A stretch of 64,000 nucleotides of DNA from Saccharina japonica (Eukaryota; Sar; Phaeophyceae; Laminariales; Laminariaceae), in NCBI GenBank assembly GCA_008828725.1, contig MEHQ01000685.1, positions 81,058 to 145,057 on the forward strand. The letters run 5' to 3'. Numbering within the stretch: position 1 is the first letter of the stretch; every line of letters begins with the position of its first letter. The notes beneath the pieces were generated by a model. That model was not told the DNA's origin. It saw only the letters and a program-made list of their open reading frames with translations, and made no database searches. Both the position numbers and the translations under genes were made by a program. This document shows positions 10,336 to 21,363 of this stretch, in pieces.

Positions 10336-13300
10336 GGGGAGCCTGCTATGTGACCCCGGGTCTGACTTAGGCCCAGAAGGGAGAGAGAGAAAAAGGGTGA
10401 TCAAGATATAGGGGAAGAGAAAAAAAGAATTAGAAGTGACTCGTAGATGAGGAGAGCATAGACGGGGTGACTGATTGGAAGGCATGTTTGTTGAGGGGAC
10501 ACAATTTGTATAGAGTAGGCATGGTTGAGGTTGGACTCGAACTAAGGGGAAGAGCAAGGTTGGATGTGACGAGCACGAGAGGAGCGAACATTGCGGTAGA
10601 GTACAAAACGAAAGCCGGTTGATAACCGACTGGCAGGAACAAACTGTAGCTGTGAAGATCGAGGCTGGAGAGATTTACAGCAGTGAGTGAAGACTGCCCT
10701 TCCCATCCACCCTGGAGAGGTGAATTCAAAGCGGCAACTTAAAATTAGTGGAGGATTGTGGAGAGTGTATGGGTGAAAATAGTAGGAGGTCGAAATGCAT
10801 TATGGAGGTCGGGTGTGGATGCAGAGCAAAGGGCCGACATCGTTTAATAATGAAACGTTCATTATGTAAATCTAACACTCCACGAGGGAACATATCTCTT
10901 TCATACGAGTAGCTGTACCGCTCGCAATGAAGTTGTTTATTCCCGTAATATCGAGTACGTGCCCAGAGCGATTGGCGCGAGTCGCCCCGATACTGTCTGG
11001 ATTACATAGATCACCTCCCACCCCCCTGTATCCGTTGCCCCGGTACTGATGACGGTCAAGGTATGGGTATACGCTGAGGGTATGGTAGCATTAACAGTTT
11101 GCATGGTACGTACAGCATCGCGCACGTATTGATCGACGAATGCATGGATGCGATGTGGTACATACCACATGTGTGGTACATACATACCACATGTGGTTTG
11201 CCGGTACCGTTCATTGTTGTTGACAAGTTGTATATCTGGGGACCCGAATATTTGGAGTAACATTACGAGAGAACCTGAAGTACAGTAGTAGATTTGCAAG
11301 CTGATGGTGAACAGCTGAAAGCGCAGAACACCCAATGCCGACCTAATAGCTCGATTACGTGACGTATTCCCTGGTTGTGTCAAGCCACAATCTTCCCGGA
11401 ACGACATTTGATTTCACCGGGGAGGGTACGTGATATGAACCGAGCCGTGGCGACGCCAAATACCGCAAGCTGGCAGCCGTGGCGGAGGCAGCAGCAATAA
11501 AAGGGTTCGACGCATTGAGATGGTTTTTTAATAAAATGTGATTTGGCTGTTTTTAGGTGAACGATTTCGTTGTTTTGAGTTTTAATTTCTGGATGAAACC
11601 ATATTTGATTTGTTCGTTTTTTATTGAGAGGCGTCTTGCTCAGGATGGCAAGTCTCGGTCCACGGCCGGAGGGCCAGCACTCGAGGGACTATGAAACGCA
11701 CTACAAAGTGCGTTCGGTCCGGACTTTTTTTTTTTTTTTTTTTTTTTCATCCCATTTATTATCTTCGCCCTTCCTTTCTCTCTCCTCCCTAGTCGTAACT
11801 CAGATCCGGGGTCACAAAGTAGGCTCCTCTCCCTCCTCCCCCACTACGGTTCTTGCCTTGCATTTTTATCGCGAGAAGACTTCAGCCTTTCCTTCCCTCG
11901 TCGACTCGCATCGAATTGTGCCTACCCACGCTACTATTAATTGGCGCTCTCAGCAGTTGATTCCGTTATTTATTTATTTTTGCAAATAAACTCAAAAGTC
12001 CGACCCACGTGAGATTCGAACTCCAGACATCAACGTTCAGAAGCGTTCGAGGTTACCTCTAGACCATCGGGGCGACCGACTGGATATTCTTGGCGTTGAG
12101 CAATGTGCCGCCGTTGCGCTTGCTATGGGTGCCATTGAGCAGGAATTAGGATATGCTTGGATTACTTTTGTGACATACGCGAGAATGGATGTAGAGGAAG
12201 GAGATTACACATCTTACTTTTTACGGAGGGGAAATATCTGGGCCAATTCCGACGATGCAACCGTTTTAACCTGGCATATTCTGACGGTAGTGTCGTTTTT
12301 TTCTGGCAGTGGGTTTCGGGACGTTGGTGAAATTCCACCGGAGAGACTGTTGTTGTAGTTTTTGGTTCGCAGATATGATACTGGGGTATTTGTTTGGAGT
12401 TGGCGGATAAATGGGATTCTTGCACATTCGATAATGTATTGGACGCTACTACTGTGCGTGTACTTGTTTCGATCTTAGTATTTACTGCATTGAACGACTG
12501 CAGTAGTTTCGTTTCTGAGTGTTGGTTACTCGGACGATGTTGAGCCTACAGCCACAGGATAGTTGGATTGGTTTTTGGACATTTTAAATCTTGGTATTTC
12601 GATTAAAACAATTGGGTTTGATTTTCGACATTGGCACTGAAGTCATTATGCTGTTGCGGTCTATCAACCCTGTTATTAACATTGTGCCTTGCCATGCACA
12701 GAGCGGGAGGGGGGTATATATTGTTAGTCACTTGTGATGAGCAGGGGGCATGTTGTGCTCGGTAACACGGCGGTGACAACTCATCAGAGATCAAGGAGTT
12801 CCACGCTGGAATAGGGATTCCGGTAGAGTGGGATATTGGGATGTCCGACATAGTTATGTGCGATGTTTACCCGTGCCCCCCGACGTCACTCCCTCTTTCC
12901 TCCTTGCTTGGTCCATGTTTGAGTCGTAGTTAAGTATGGAGTTACTCGGCTAACGATAATAATATATCTAAGAGAGTTTCGTGTACGTCTGGAATCGCCT
13001 TGAGGCGATCCTTTGCCGTCTGCATCACCATGCATGGCACCTTCAGAGGGCACTGAACAGGCCCTCATAATGTTGTGGACAAATGACATTATGTTTGCTT
13101 CAGTACTCCGACTGCAAAATCAGCACCATCGGGAGGGTGATGCTGCTGCTGCTTGTTTGGTACCATCCCAGCAGGCTGTAAGTTAGCGGGGCGGTATTTA
13201 CCATGAGCTAGACCGGCGAACTCAAAAGGGCTTTGGACACAAACAGAAGGGGCAGATGCTATTTAGCAGTCTTTGCAGAGCTCACCGGGGTCCAGTGTCC

Positions 13301-13858
13301 AAATCCGTGCTGTTTTCGTAGCGCACGGTATAGCAACATGACATCAAAGTAGTGTAAACGAGCTCACAGCCCACCCAGAAAGAAAGTGGATGGATATTGA
13401 ACAAACTGGGCGAGGATAGTCTGAGAATGTTCCACAAGTCCCACGGCAGCAGACGTCCAAACCCTAACCATAGCCCTTAGTTCCAGTATCCTATGTATGA
13501 TACGATATAGTACGAGTAGCCTGTACTCTACGACGCTTGTCCTATGGATGATATCACCGTGGATCTTGGTGGATCGACCGACATCGGACAAATATACGAA
13601 CAGATATAATAGTTTTGCGTATATATTTTTTTCTCCGTGTAGTCTATTTCCGGGGGCGTTTTTATCTCGGTGTACCCTCAAACATTGCCTGGAGAGATCC
13701 TGAGTATCAAGTACACGAACCTGTATGTATATCGGGCGAAGCGATGGCTGGCGGAAGTGCTGCACACGCAGCAGCACATGATGTAGACAACTACAAGAGA
13801 GGTCTGGTATCCTGCGGCCGCTGTCATCGCGCGTGGTGGTATCGTGTTTTATAGTCCG
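10336..13858 (-). repeat. Right arm of the palindrome
   Basis: Reverse complement of 6492-9967, ending one base before an N at 13859. It begins next to a G run (10329-10339) that corresponds to the C-rich end of the left arm. Every small frame of the left arm is mirrored here with the same translation. The sharp end against an N leaves open that the right boundary was set by assembly rather than by biology. Confidence 0.9.
11725..12076 (-). mobile_element. tRNA-derived SINE, copy 3 (right arm)
   Basis: A full-length copy on the minus strand: head next to 12076, canonical body including ATCGCGAGAAGACTTCAGCC on the plus strand, and a 23-base tail at the 11725 end. It matches copy 4 (15168-15519) rather than copy 2, its true palindromic partner. 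Confidence 0.85.
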
Positions 13859-13859
13859 N
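13859..13859. other. Single N at the junction of right arm and third copy
   Basis: An ambiguous base lies exactly where the palindromic arm stops and the direct third copy starts. This suggests a contig join. Confidence 0.9.
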
Positions 13860-16800
13860 TTCTTTCTGGGTGGGCTGTGAGCTCGTTTACACTACTTTGA
13901 TGTCATGTTGCTATACCGTGCGCTACGAAAACAGCACGGATTTGGACACTGGACCCCGGTGAGCTCTGCAAAGACTGCTAAATAGCATCTGCCCCTTCTG
14001 TTTGTGTCCAAAGCCCTTTTGAGTTCGCCGGTCTAGCTCATGGTAAATACCGCCCCGCTAACTTACAGCCTGCTGGGATGGTACCAAACAAGCAGCAGCA
14101 GCATCACCCTCCCGATGGTGCTGATTTTGCAGTCGGAGTACTGAAGCAAACATAATGTCATTTGTCCACAACATTATGAGGGCCTGTTCAGTGCCCTCTG
14201 AAGGTGCCATGCATGGTGATGCAGACGGCAAAGGATCGCCTCAAGGCGATTCCAGACGTACACGAAACTCTCTTAGATATATTATTATCGTTAGCCGAGT
14301 AACTCCATACTTAACTACGACTCAAACATGGACCAAGCAAGGAGGAAAGAGGGAGTGACGTCGGGGGGCACGGGTAAACATCGCACATAACTATGTCGGA
14401 CATCCCAATATCCCACTCTACCGGAATCCCTATTCCAGCGTGGAACTCCTTGATCTCTGATGAGTTGTCACCGCCGTGTTACCGAGCACAACATGCCCCC
14501 TGCTCATCACAAGTGACTAACAATATATACCCCCCTCCCGCTCTGTGCATGGCAAGGCACAATGTTAATAACAGGGTTGATAGACCGCAACAGCATAATG
14601 ACTTCAGTGCCAATGTCGAAAATCAAACCCAATTGTTTTAATCGAAATACCAAGATTTAAAATGTCCAAAAACCAATCCAACTATCCTGTGGCTGTAGGC
14701 TCAACATCGTCCGAGTAACCAACACTCAGAAACGAAACTACTGCAGTCGTTCAATGCAGTAAATACTAAGATCGAAACAAGTACACGCACAGTAGTAGCG
14801 TCCAATACATTATCGAATGTGCAAGAATCCCATTTATCCGCCAACTCCAAACAAATACCCCAGTATCATATCTGCGAACCAAAAACTACAACAACAGTCT
14901 CTCCGGTGGAATTTCACCAACGTCCCGAAACCCACTGCCAGAAAAAAACGACACTACCGTCAGAATATGCCAGGTTAAAACGGTTGCATCGTCGGAATTG
15001 GCCCAGATATTTCCCCTCCGTAAAAAGTAAGATGTGTAATCTCCTTCCTCTACATCCATTCTCGCGTATGTCACAAAAGTAATCCAAGCATATCCTAATT
15101 CCTGCTCAATGGCACCCATAGCAAGCGCAACGGCGGCACATTGCTCAACGCCAAGAATATCCAGTCGGTCGCCCCGATGGTCTAGAGGTAACCTCGAACG
15201 CTTCTGAACGTTGATGTCTGGAGTTCGAATCTCACGTGGGTCGGACTTTTGAGTTTATTTGCAAAAATAAATAAATAACGGAATCAACTGCTGAGAGCGC
15301 CAATTAATAGTAGCGTGGGTAGGCACAATTCGATGCGAGTCGACGAGGGAAGGAAAGGCTGAAGTCTTCTCGCGATAAAAATGCAAGGCAAGAACCGTAG
15401 TGGGGGAGGAGGGAGAGGAGCCTACTTTGTGACCCCGGATCTGAGTTACGACTAGGGAGGAGAGAGAAAGGAAGGGCGAAGATAATAAATGGGATGAAAA
15501 AAAAAAAAAAAAAAAAAAAGTCCGGACCGAACGCACTTTGTAGTGCGTTTCATAGTCCCTCGAGTGCTGGCCCTCCGGCCGTGGACCGAGACTTGCCATC
15601 CTGAGCAAGACGCCTCTCAATAAAAAACGAACAAATCAAATATGGTTTCATCCAGAAATTAAAACTCAAAACAACGAAATCGTTCACCTAAAAACAGCCA
15701 AATCACATTTTATTAAAAAACCATCTCAATGCGTCGAACCCTTTTATTGCTGCTGCCTCCGCCACGGCTGCCAGCTTGCGGTATTTGGCGTCGCCACGGC
15801 TCGGTTCATATCACGTACCCTCCCCGGTGAAATCAAATGTCGTTCCGGGAAGATTGTGGCTTGACACAACCAGGGAATACGTCACGTAATCGAGCTATTA
15901 GGTCGGCATTGGGTGTTCTGCGCTTTCAGCTGTTCACCATCAGCTTGCAAATCTACTACTGTACTTCAGGTTCTCTCGTAATGTTACTCCAAATATTCGG
16001 GTCCCCAGATATACAACTTGTCAACAACAATGAACGGTACCGGCAAACCACATGTGGTATGTATGTACCACACATGTGGTATGTACCACATCGCATCCAT
16101 GCATTCGTCGATCAATACGTGCGCGATGCTGTACGTACCATGCAAACTGTTAATGCTACCATACCCTCAGCGTATACCCATACCTTGACCGTCATCAGTA
16201 CCGGGGCAACGGATACAGGGGGGTGGGAGGTGATCTATGTAATCCAGACAGTATCGGGGCGACTCGCGCCAATCGCTCTGGGCACGTACTCGATATTACG
16301 GGAATAAACAACTTCATTGCGAGCGGTACAGCTACTCGTATGAAAGAGATATGTTCCCTCGTGGAGTGTTAGATTTACATAATGAACGTTTCATTATTAA
16401 ACGATGTCGGCCCTTTGCTCTGCATCCACACCCGACCTCCATAATGCATTTCGACCTCCTACTATTTTCACCCATACACTCTCCACAATCCTCCACTAAT
16501 TTTAAGTTGCCGCTTTGAATTCACCTCTCCAGGGTGGATGGGAAGGGCAGTCTTCACTCACTGCTGTAAATCTCTCCAGCCTCGATCTTCACAGCTACAG
16601 TTTGTTCCTGCCAGTCGGTTATCAACCGGCTTTCGTTTTGTACTCTACCGCAATGTTCGCTCCTCTCGTGCTCGTCACATCCAACCTTGCTCTTCCCCTT
16701 AGTTCGAGTCCAACCTCAACCATGCCTACTCTATACAAATTGTGTCCCCTCAACAAACATGCCTTCCAATCAGTCACCCCGTCTATGCTCTCCTCATCTA

Positions 16801-16908
16801 CGAGTCACTTCTAATTCTTTTTTTCTCTTCCCCTATATCTTGATCACCCTTTTTCTCTCTCTCCCTTCTGGGCCTAAGTCAGACCCGGGGTCACATAGCA
16901 GGCTCCCC
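13860..16908 (+). repeat. Third, direct copy of the palindrome unit
   Basis: Corresponds to left-arm positions 6966-9967, offset by 6894 before and 6941 after the SINE. It lacks the outermost 474 bp of the arm. After 16908 it runs into a C run and a different SINE body. The SINE inside it is the right-arm version. Either the locus has a real third copy or one allele or hairpin read was joined twice. Confidence 0.9.
15168..15519 (+). mobile_element. tRNA-derived SINE, copy 4 (third copy)
   Basis: A full-length copy with the same head as copies 2, 3 and 5, the body block GTGGGTAGGCACAATTCGAT, the marker TGACCCCGGATCTGAGTTAC, and the end AATAAATGGGATG plus a 23-base A tail. Its length of about 352 bp is the best estimate of the full family length. 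Confidence 0.85.
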
Positions 16909-17135
16909 CCCCCCCCCCCCCCACTACTTTTCGTTTCTTCGTTTTTGTCGCGAGAAGGGCTTAGCCCTTCCTTCCCTCGTCTATTCGCGTCGAAATGAGC
17001 CTACCCATGCCACGCGCTCTTAGCAAGTAATTCCTGCTGATAAATTCACAACATCACCACTGCTGTGGCATTCAAACGCACGAAATAGACGCTAGCAAAC
17101 ATTCGAGGGTACCACCAGACGACGGGGGCGGCCTG
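16850..17135 (-). mobile_element. Diverged SINE downstream of the host gene
   Basis: The minus-strand body carries CTAAGTCAGACCCGGGGTCA, a C18-type run, TCGCGAGAAGGGCTTAGCCC and CGTCGAAATGAGCCTACCCA in family order. The head (about 17040-17135) is too diverged to call tRNA-like with confidence. It lies immediately 3' of the gene ending at 17153. Confidence 0.65.
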
Positions 17136-17152
17136 TTATAAGAAGACCCACT

Positions 17153-18061
17153 TTAGTGACGCTGTAGCTCGAATTCAACTCCGAGGGGACCGTCCACACG
17201 GTAGTCCTCCGGCGTCCCGCGGATAGCTCCGATGCCCTCCATTACCGGCAGTCCGTGCTCGTTGAGGACAAGCCGAGAGGTCTCCCCGAGCATTCCGGAG
17301 ACTGTGTCGGAGAAGCTGCTCCGCTCGACTCCCACGTCGCCTTGCCAGAATTCCAGCTCGGGCACGAGGACGATGTTTCCGTCTTCGGAGGTGACGCGGT
17401 CCTGGTGGTTCACGCCGATATTTATGCGCAGCGAGGCCGCCGGGGTCACAACGTGGAAGATTGCGTGGTTGGACTGTACGGCGAGGAGACCCGGCAGCCC
17501 TTCCTCGTCAAGAAACTTGGCGTACCAAGTCGGGGCCGCCATGCTGCTTTCCTGCAAGATCCACTTTGTGAAGTCCTCCTCGTACCCGCGCAGGGATCGC
17601 TGGGCTTCAATCATGTCCGCATAATGGGCCGCCCAGATTCGGTCTCCGCCGAACCGTCGGCACTCGGCCGGGAGATTGGCGGAAGATACGAACCTGTCCC
17701 CCGGCAGCGCAACTGCTTGGCCGGGCACCTGGAGACCTTCGTGCTCCACGCCGTCGACAATAAAGCGAAGCGCTCCATTCGCCAGGCATGGAAGGGAGGA
17801 GGCATCGTCGTTTCCACATCCTGGGGTGTCGATTGTGTAGGGGTTCTTCACCTCGATCACGAAGGAGCGTCCGCCGGGAGACAAGATGCTGACCGCGGAC
17901 ACTAGCTGCCTGTCCGGGAACTCTTCAGGCATAGGGGCGGTGACGCGGACGTTTAGCTGAAAGTCCTGGCCGTCAGACACCAAGCTGTACCACCCCTTGT
18001 CCTGGCCAGACCAGTTGAACTTCTGACCGAGCATGCCCACCATGTGCGGGTCTCCGTTAAT
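17153..18061 (-). CDS. Exon 2 of a von Willebrand D / root-cap-like secreted-type protein
   Basis: Contains 302 codons from INGDPHMVGMLGQKFNWSG to a TAA at 17153-17155. The opening GDPHM-x2-(10)-F-x-W motif, followed by WYSLVSD and NVRVTAP, is the hallmark start of von Willebrand type D-like and plant root-cap-like extracellular domains (family knowledge). The rest is a soluble beta-rich-looking sequence with scattered Cys (TPGC, LPC, EC) and no known catalytic motif. The 3' splice site is CCAG at 18062-18065 and joins in phase 0 to exon 1 ending at 18943. The substrate is unknown, and a structural, adhesive or matrix role is inference. Plus-strand frames over this region are shadows. Confidence 0.75.
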   Translation of the reverse strand: MNGDPHMVGMLGQKFNWSGQDKGWYSLVSDGQDFQLNVRVTAPMPEEFPDRQLVSAVSILSPGGRSFVIEVKNPYTIDTPGCGNDDASSLPCLANGALRFIVDGVEHEGLQVPGQAVALPGDRFVSSANLPAECRRFGGDRIWAAHYADMIEAQRSLRGYEEDFTKWILQESSMAAPTWYAKFLDEEGLPGLLAVQSNHAIFHVVTPAASLRINIGVNHQDRVTSEDGNIVLVPELEFWQGDVGVERSSFSDTVSGMLGETSRLVLNEHGLPVMEGIGAIRGTPEDYRVDGPLGVEFELQRH

Positions 18062-18942
18062 CTGGATCGTTGCAGAGTGTGACGCCGGATGAAAATCAGT
18101 TTTACGTGGTTAGTCATGTGGCGTCTCGAAACAAGTAGGATACTCGGACGCGGGAATTGCACAAATCCGTGCATAAGGCTATCAAACGACCCAATTTTGG
18201 GATTGCATTCTCCTCTAGATATTGTTAACTGCTTGAGGCGCCAGGCGGTGTCAAATAAAGCTCAAGCACATCTGTGGTACTGTTGGGTTTTTCCACTTTG
18301 AACAATATAGGAGAACCCACGTGTGCGTCTACGGCACCAGTTTGACGTGGCACAGTACTTTGAAGTCAAGCAGCCGACGGGGAAACTCAAGTGGTTAACT
18401 GTTTCCGTACTGCCAAACACGCGCCATGCAGTATTTCAGGTAGATATAAAAGTGAGAGGTTCCCGCAACTACTGTGTTTTATGAGTCACCGACAAAGCGG
18501 AAAATGCACATGAGAATTTCCAATGCAAACGTTTCAAAGCCGCTGACACCATTCCGGTGTAGCTAATATTTCTTGTCTGCAGGCTGGTTCGACCAAGTAA
18601 AAGGAAAGGATTCAAAAAGCTTTTGTAAACCTTATCGTAGCGAACCGAAACAAATCAAGGCAATACAAAAAATCGGGTCGTCCCACGAGCCGGCGAGCTT
18701 ACGCGTGGAAACCACACAACGCCAACAACGCCCCATGGCGTTCACGTAGGCAGCGTTTGAGCAGACAATACGTTAAAAGTAATCGTTGCATGGGAATAAA
18801 ATCCATTTTAACGTACTGGTACGGAAACTTAGCCTCCTCTGGGAAATAGCTCTTATGGTCACCACCCCGACCGCGGCATCTCTCGCAAACAAGCACATCG
18901 TGGTATAAATGAAGCAGACGGCTACCTTGCGGCTATTCGTAC
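18062..18942 (-). other. Intron of the GDPHM gene (881 bp)
   Basis: The 5' end GTACGA (18942-18937 on the minus strand) follows GAG. The 3' end is a weak pyrimidine tract and CAG at 18062-18064. Splicing joins ...TDILE to INGDPHM... without a frame change. If unspliced, exon 1 would stop seven codons later. No other repeat or gene is seen inside. Confidence 0.65.
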
Positions 18943-19458
18943 CTCAAGGATATCGGTTTGCAGGCCCCCGTTGGTGGCGTCCTTGTCGTAGCCCTCACAG
19001 TTATCAATGCAGTCTCCTGCCTCGATGTCCAGTCCGCAGGTGTCACAGACGTCTGTGCCGTCGTCGTTGATGTAGTCCGAGTCGATAGGGATAGTGATTT
19101 CGCCCTCCCCGTTCTGCTCAATAATAATATTAATATTGATAGTCGTCGGCGGTTCATCGTCCTTGGTGAGCTCAACGACCAGTGCAATCACGGCCGTGAC
19201 CGTTGCAACCACAACTGAAACGGCCACGACGACCTCGCACACGCCGCCGAGAAGTTCTCGGCCGTGGTCGAAACCTTGGGCGGCAGCGTGATCCCCTCCC
19301 TGGGGTGGAGCCAACGACCCACCAGCGATTTGCGCGCCGACGCCGGCATTCGCCGCCCGTAGAGAGACAGTGAAGCGGGAGGCGTCTCCTCCGGCCGGAT
19401 TGAAAAGGACGCTGCCGTCTGGCTTGAAGTGGCGGACTCCCAGGACACGATGCTGGAG
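18943..19458 (-). CDS. Exon 1 (visible part) of the GDPHM gene: membrane anchor and acidic Cys-rich region
   Basis: Contains 172 codons in phase with exon 2. Order of parts: a region reading VRHFKPDGSVLFNP and FTVSLRAANAGVGAQ (residues about 8-45), a Gly/Pro/His linker, a single hydrophobic segment VVVAVSVVVATVTAVIALVV (about 76-95), then an acidic, Cys-rich stretch (DVCDTCGLDIEAGDC). This suggests one membrane pass with the acidic region and the GDPHM domain on the same side. The start is taken at a 3' splice-like CAG (19459-19461). Upstream, the same frame is open to an ATG at 19620 except for one TGA at about 19468, so the true 5' end is unresolved: another exon, or an error at that codon. 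Confidence 0.6.
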
Positions 19459-19836
19459 CTGGTATCAACAAGCAGTGTACGTGGAGGCCGAGCGAGTACA
19501 AGGGTACGCCAGCCGTTGAGAGCGGATATTATTTTTAAGGTCTACGTTTGTATCGGACAATGACAGGCGCGTGAGTGATGATTCGCCCAACGCAGGAAGG
19601 GTTTCGTGGTTTCTGCCCATCTGATACGGCTAACGCGCTTGTAGGTAGCAGAGTACAGTCACTGGCGCTAATTACTGTTGTATGTACGTAAACATTGCTG
19701 GGTCCACATCAACTATTAATAGTCGACACCACACAAAAAAATAGTTTCGTGCTGAGGATGAGCACAACATCAATCAGCCGAGGAGTGTTTAGTTTCGAGG
19801 ATATAGAGGACGAGATACCACCGCCGGTAGAGGCGG
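19459..19836. other. 5' side of the GDPHM gene, start unresolved
   Basis: On the minus strand, an ATG at 19620 opens about 50 codons in the frame of exon 1 (beginning MGRNHETLPALGESSLTRLS), interrupted by a single TGA. A conserved promoter is not recognisable. Confidence 0.3.
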
Positions 19837-20142
19837 TGCAGCTGCTACTGTACTGCTGCTAGCTGCTGCTGCTGCTGTTGCACTACTGTACTCTTCTATT
19901 GTGACACTGCATGATTTGTGTCCCCAAAAGCTAAATCTAGCCTCTGGCGTTTCCCACCTAAACTTTCCCATGTCGAATATACCCTGCTGCTTGTACCCCG
20001 TATGCAAAAACAAAACAGCTGTGAAGTTTTGATGACGTTAATATAAAACGACCTTCATGCCGACCACCACAACAACAACAACACCAAGGGCAGAAGTCTG
20101 CTTGGGACAACGCAGACGAGGGAGCTACATTGCACCAGCAGT

Positions 20143-20173
<31 letters not shown>

Positions 20174-20215
20174 CGCCACCTCCATCGCCGCTGCTGCTGC
20201 TGCTCCTGCTGGCTA
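19837..20215. repeat. CTG/CAG-rich microsatellite patches
   Basis: Two patches (about 19837-19882 and 20150-20212) of interrupted CTG/CAG triplets. The flanks around 19995-20035 and 20275-20325 share blocks such as AAACAGCTGT followed by TTTTG, suggesting a local tandem duplication. The long open frames through them (20055-20582 minus, 20130-20432 plus) are products of the triplets. Confidence 0.6.
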
Positions 20216-20342
20216 CTGTTGTTGTGTGGTACTCTCCTGGTGTATCCCCTTGAACAGCAAACAGCCCGATACAAAGATACCCTGGACTCACCCCTGGTAT
20301 ACAAACGAAACAGCTGTAAATGTTTTGTGTCCGGTTTGCGTC

Positions 20343-20388
20343 AGGGTTAGGGTTAAGGTCAGGAGTAGGGTTGAGGGTTGGGTTTGGC
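20343..20388 (-). repeat. Degenerate telomere-like (TTAGGG) tract
   Basis: About seven degenerate TTAGGG-type units on the plus strand (AGGGTTAGGGTTAAGG, then AGTAGGGTTGAGGGTTGGG). This is the opposite orientation to the CCCTAA tract at 51309. It is an interstitial relic, not a chromosome end. Confidence 0.7.
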
Positions 20389-20608
20389 CTACGCCCGTCC
20401 GTACCTTGATCCCACCAGGAAGTGCTTCCTAGCTCGTAAAGCAATGCGAGAAGTGAAAAGCCCGCCCCTACAAATATCCTAGCTAACGAATCGTAAAGGG
20501 AGCTCGACAAAGATCCTACAGTAGCTAACGAATTGTATAGGGAGCTCGTAAATATGGTATGAACAAAAAACGAGCCCCCCACCAGCTGTTGATACTTTGG
20601 AGTTTATA

Positions 20609-21361
20609 CAGGCTGGTTCAAGTATACCGCGGAAAATCCAGTCAGTGGCCAATGTCCACGCCATTTTTTGGAGATAGACCCTGAAATTTGGCACACGTGT
20701 TTTATGCGCCCTACCCGAGACTTTAACGCATGTTTTTTTTTTTTTTTTTTGTCAGATATTGTTTGTTTTGTGATTTTTTGGGAGATTTGGGTCAATTTGG
20801 GTCTTAAGAGATCCAAAATTTCCGGCGAAAAAAAAAACAAACTAATTCGTTTAAGGCTTGAGTAGGGCGCATAAAACTCGGGTAGCAGATTTCAGGGTCT
20901 ATCTAAAAAACGGCGTGGACATTTGGACTTTTGTGCGGTAAAAGGGCAAAAATAGGCGTTGCCTCGTAATTACTTAGTTTCAGTACATAATCGACTTCGG
21001 GCGTTAAATATGACTTAATATGATCATACGCAGTCAGATCTTCGAATATTTGCGTGAGACTTTGTACAAACATGCCTTGGACCACCTGGAAGCGGCTCGT
21101 TCAGAAAATAAAATGGGGGGATAACCTGTTTTCCTACGGAAACGCCTGACTATTGTTGACCACTTTGAAGGCCTGTGATTGGTCGGGCCAGATTTTCGGC
21201 GGTAGCGCCAGTTCTAGGCCCTTGAACAAAAAACTGGCGACGTCACCCTCTTCCACTGTTCATGGCGGTCAGTATGATACCAAATATGTGACATTGGAGT
21301 TGCTATTGCATGCGGCATTCATGACCGACGAAATTTGCCGTGATATGCCTGAACCAGCTCG
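20609..21361 (+). mobile_element. Mariner-like non-autonomous element, copy a (best copy)
   Basis: The ends CAGGCTGGTTCAAGTATACC and, in reverse complement, CGAGCTGGTTCAGGCATATC form imperfect TIRs. They are flanked by TA at 20607-20608 and 21362-21363, as expected for Tc1/mariner-type insertion. The 753-bp interior has no transposase frame. Recognisable blocks include GGTCTTAAGAGATCCAAAAT, GGCGTGGACATTTGGACTTT and GGCCTGTGATTGGTCGGGCC. Three more copies occur at 3538, 45748 and 59600; two of these are split by other elements. Confidence 0.75.
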
Positions 21362-21363
21362 TA

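Noticed and set aside
17255..17905. 216-codon plus-strand frame opposite the GDPHM exon
   Set aside because: The minus-strand frame has a recognisable domain start and consistent splicing; the plus frame is a high-GC shadow.
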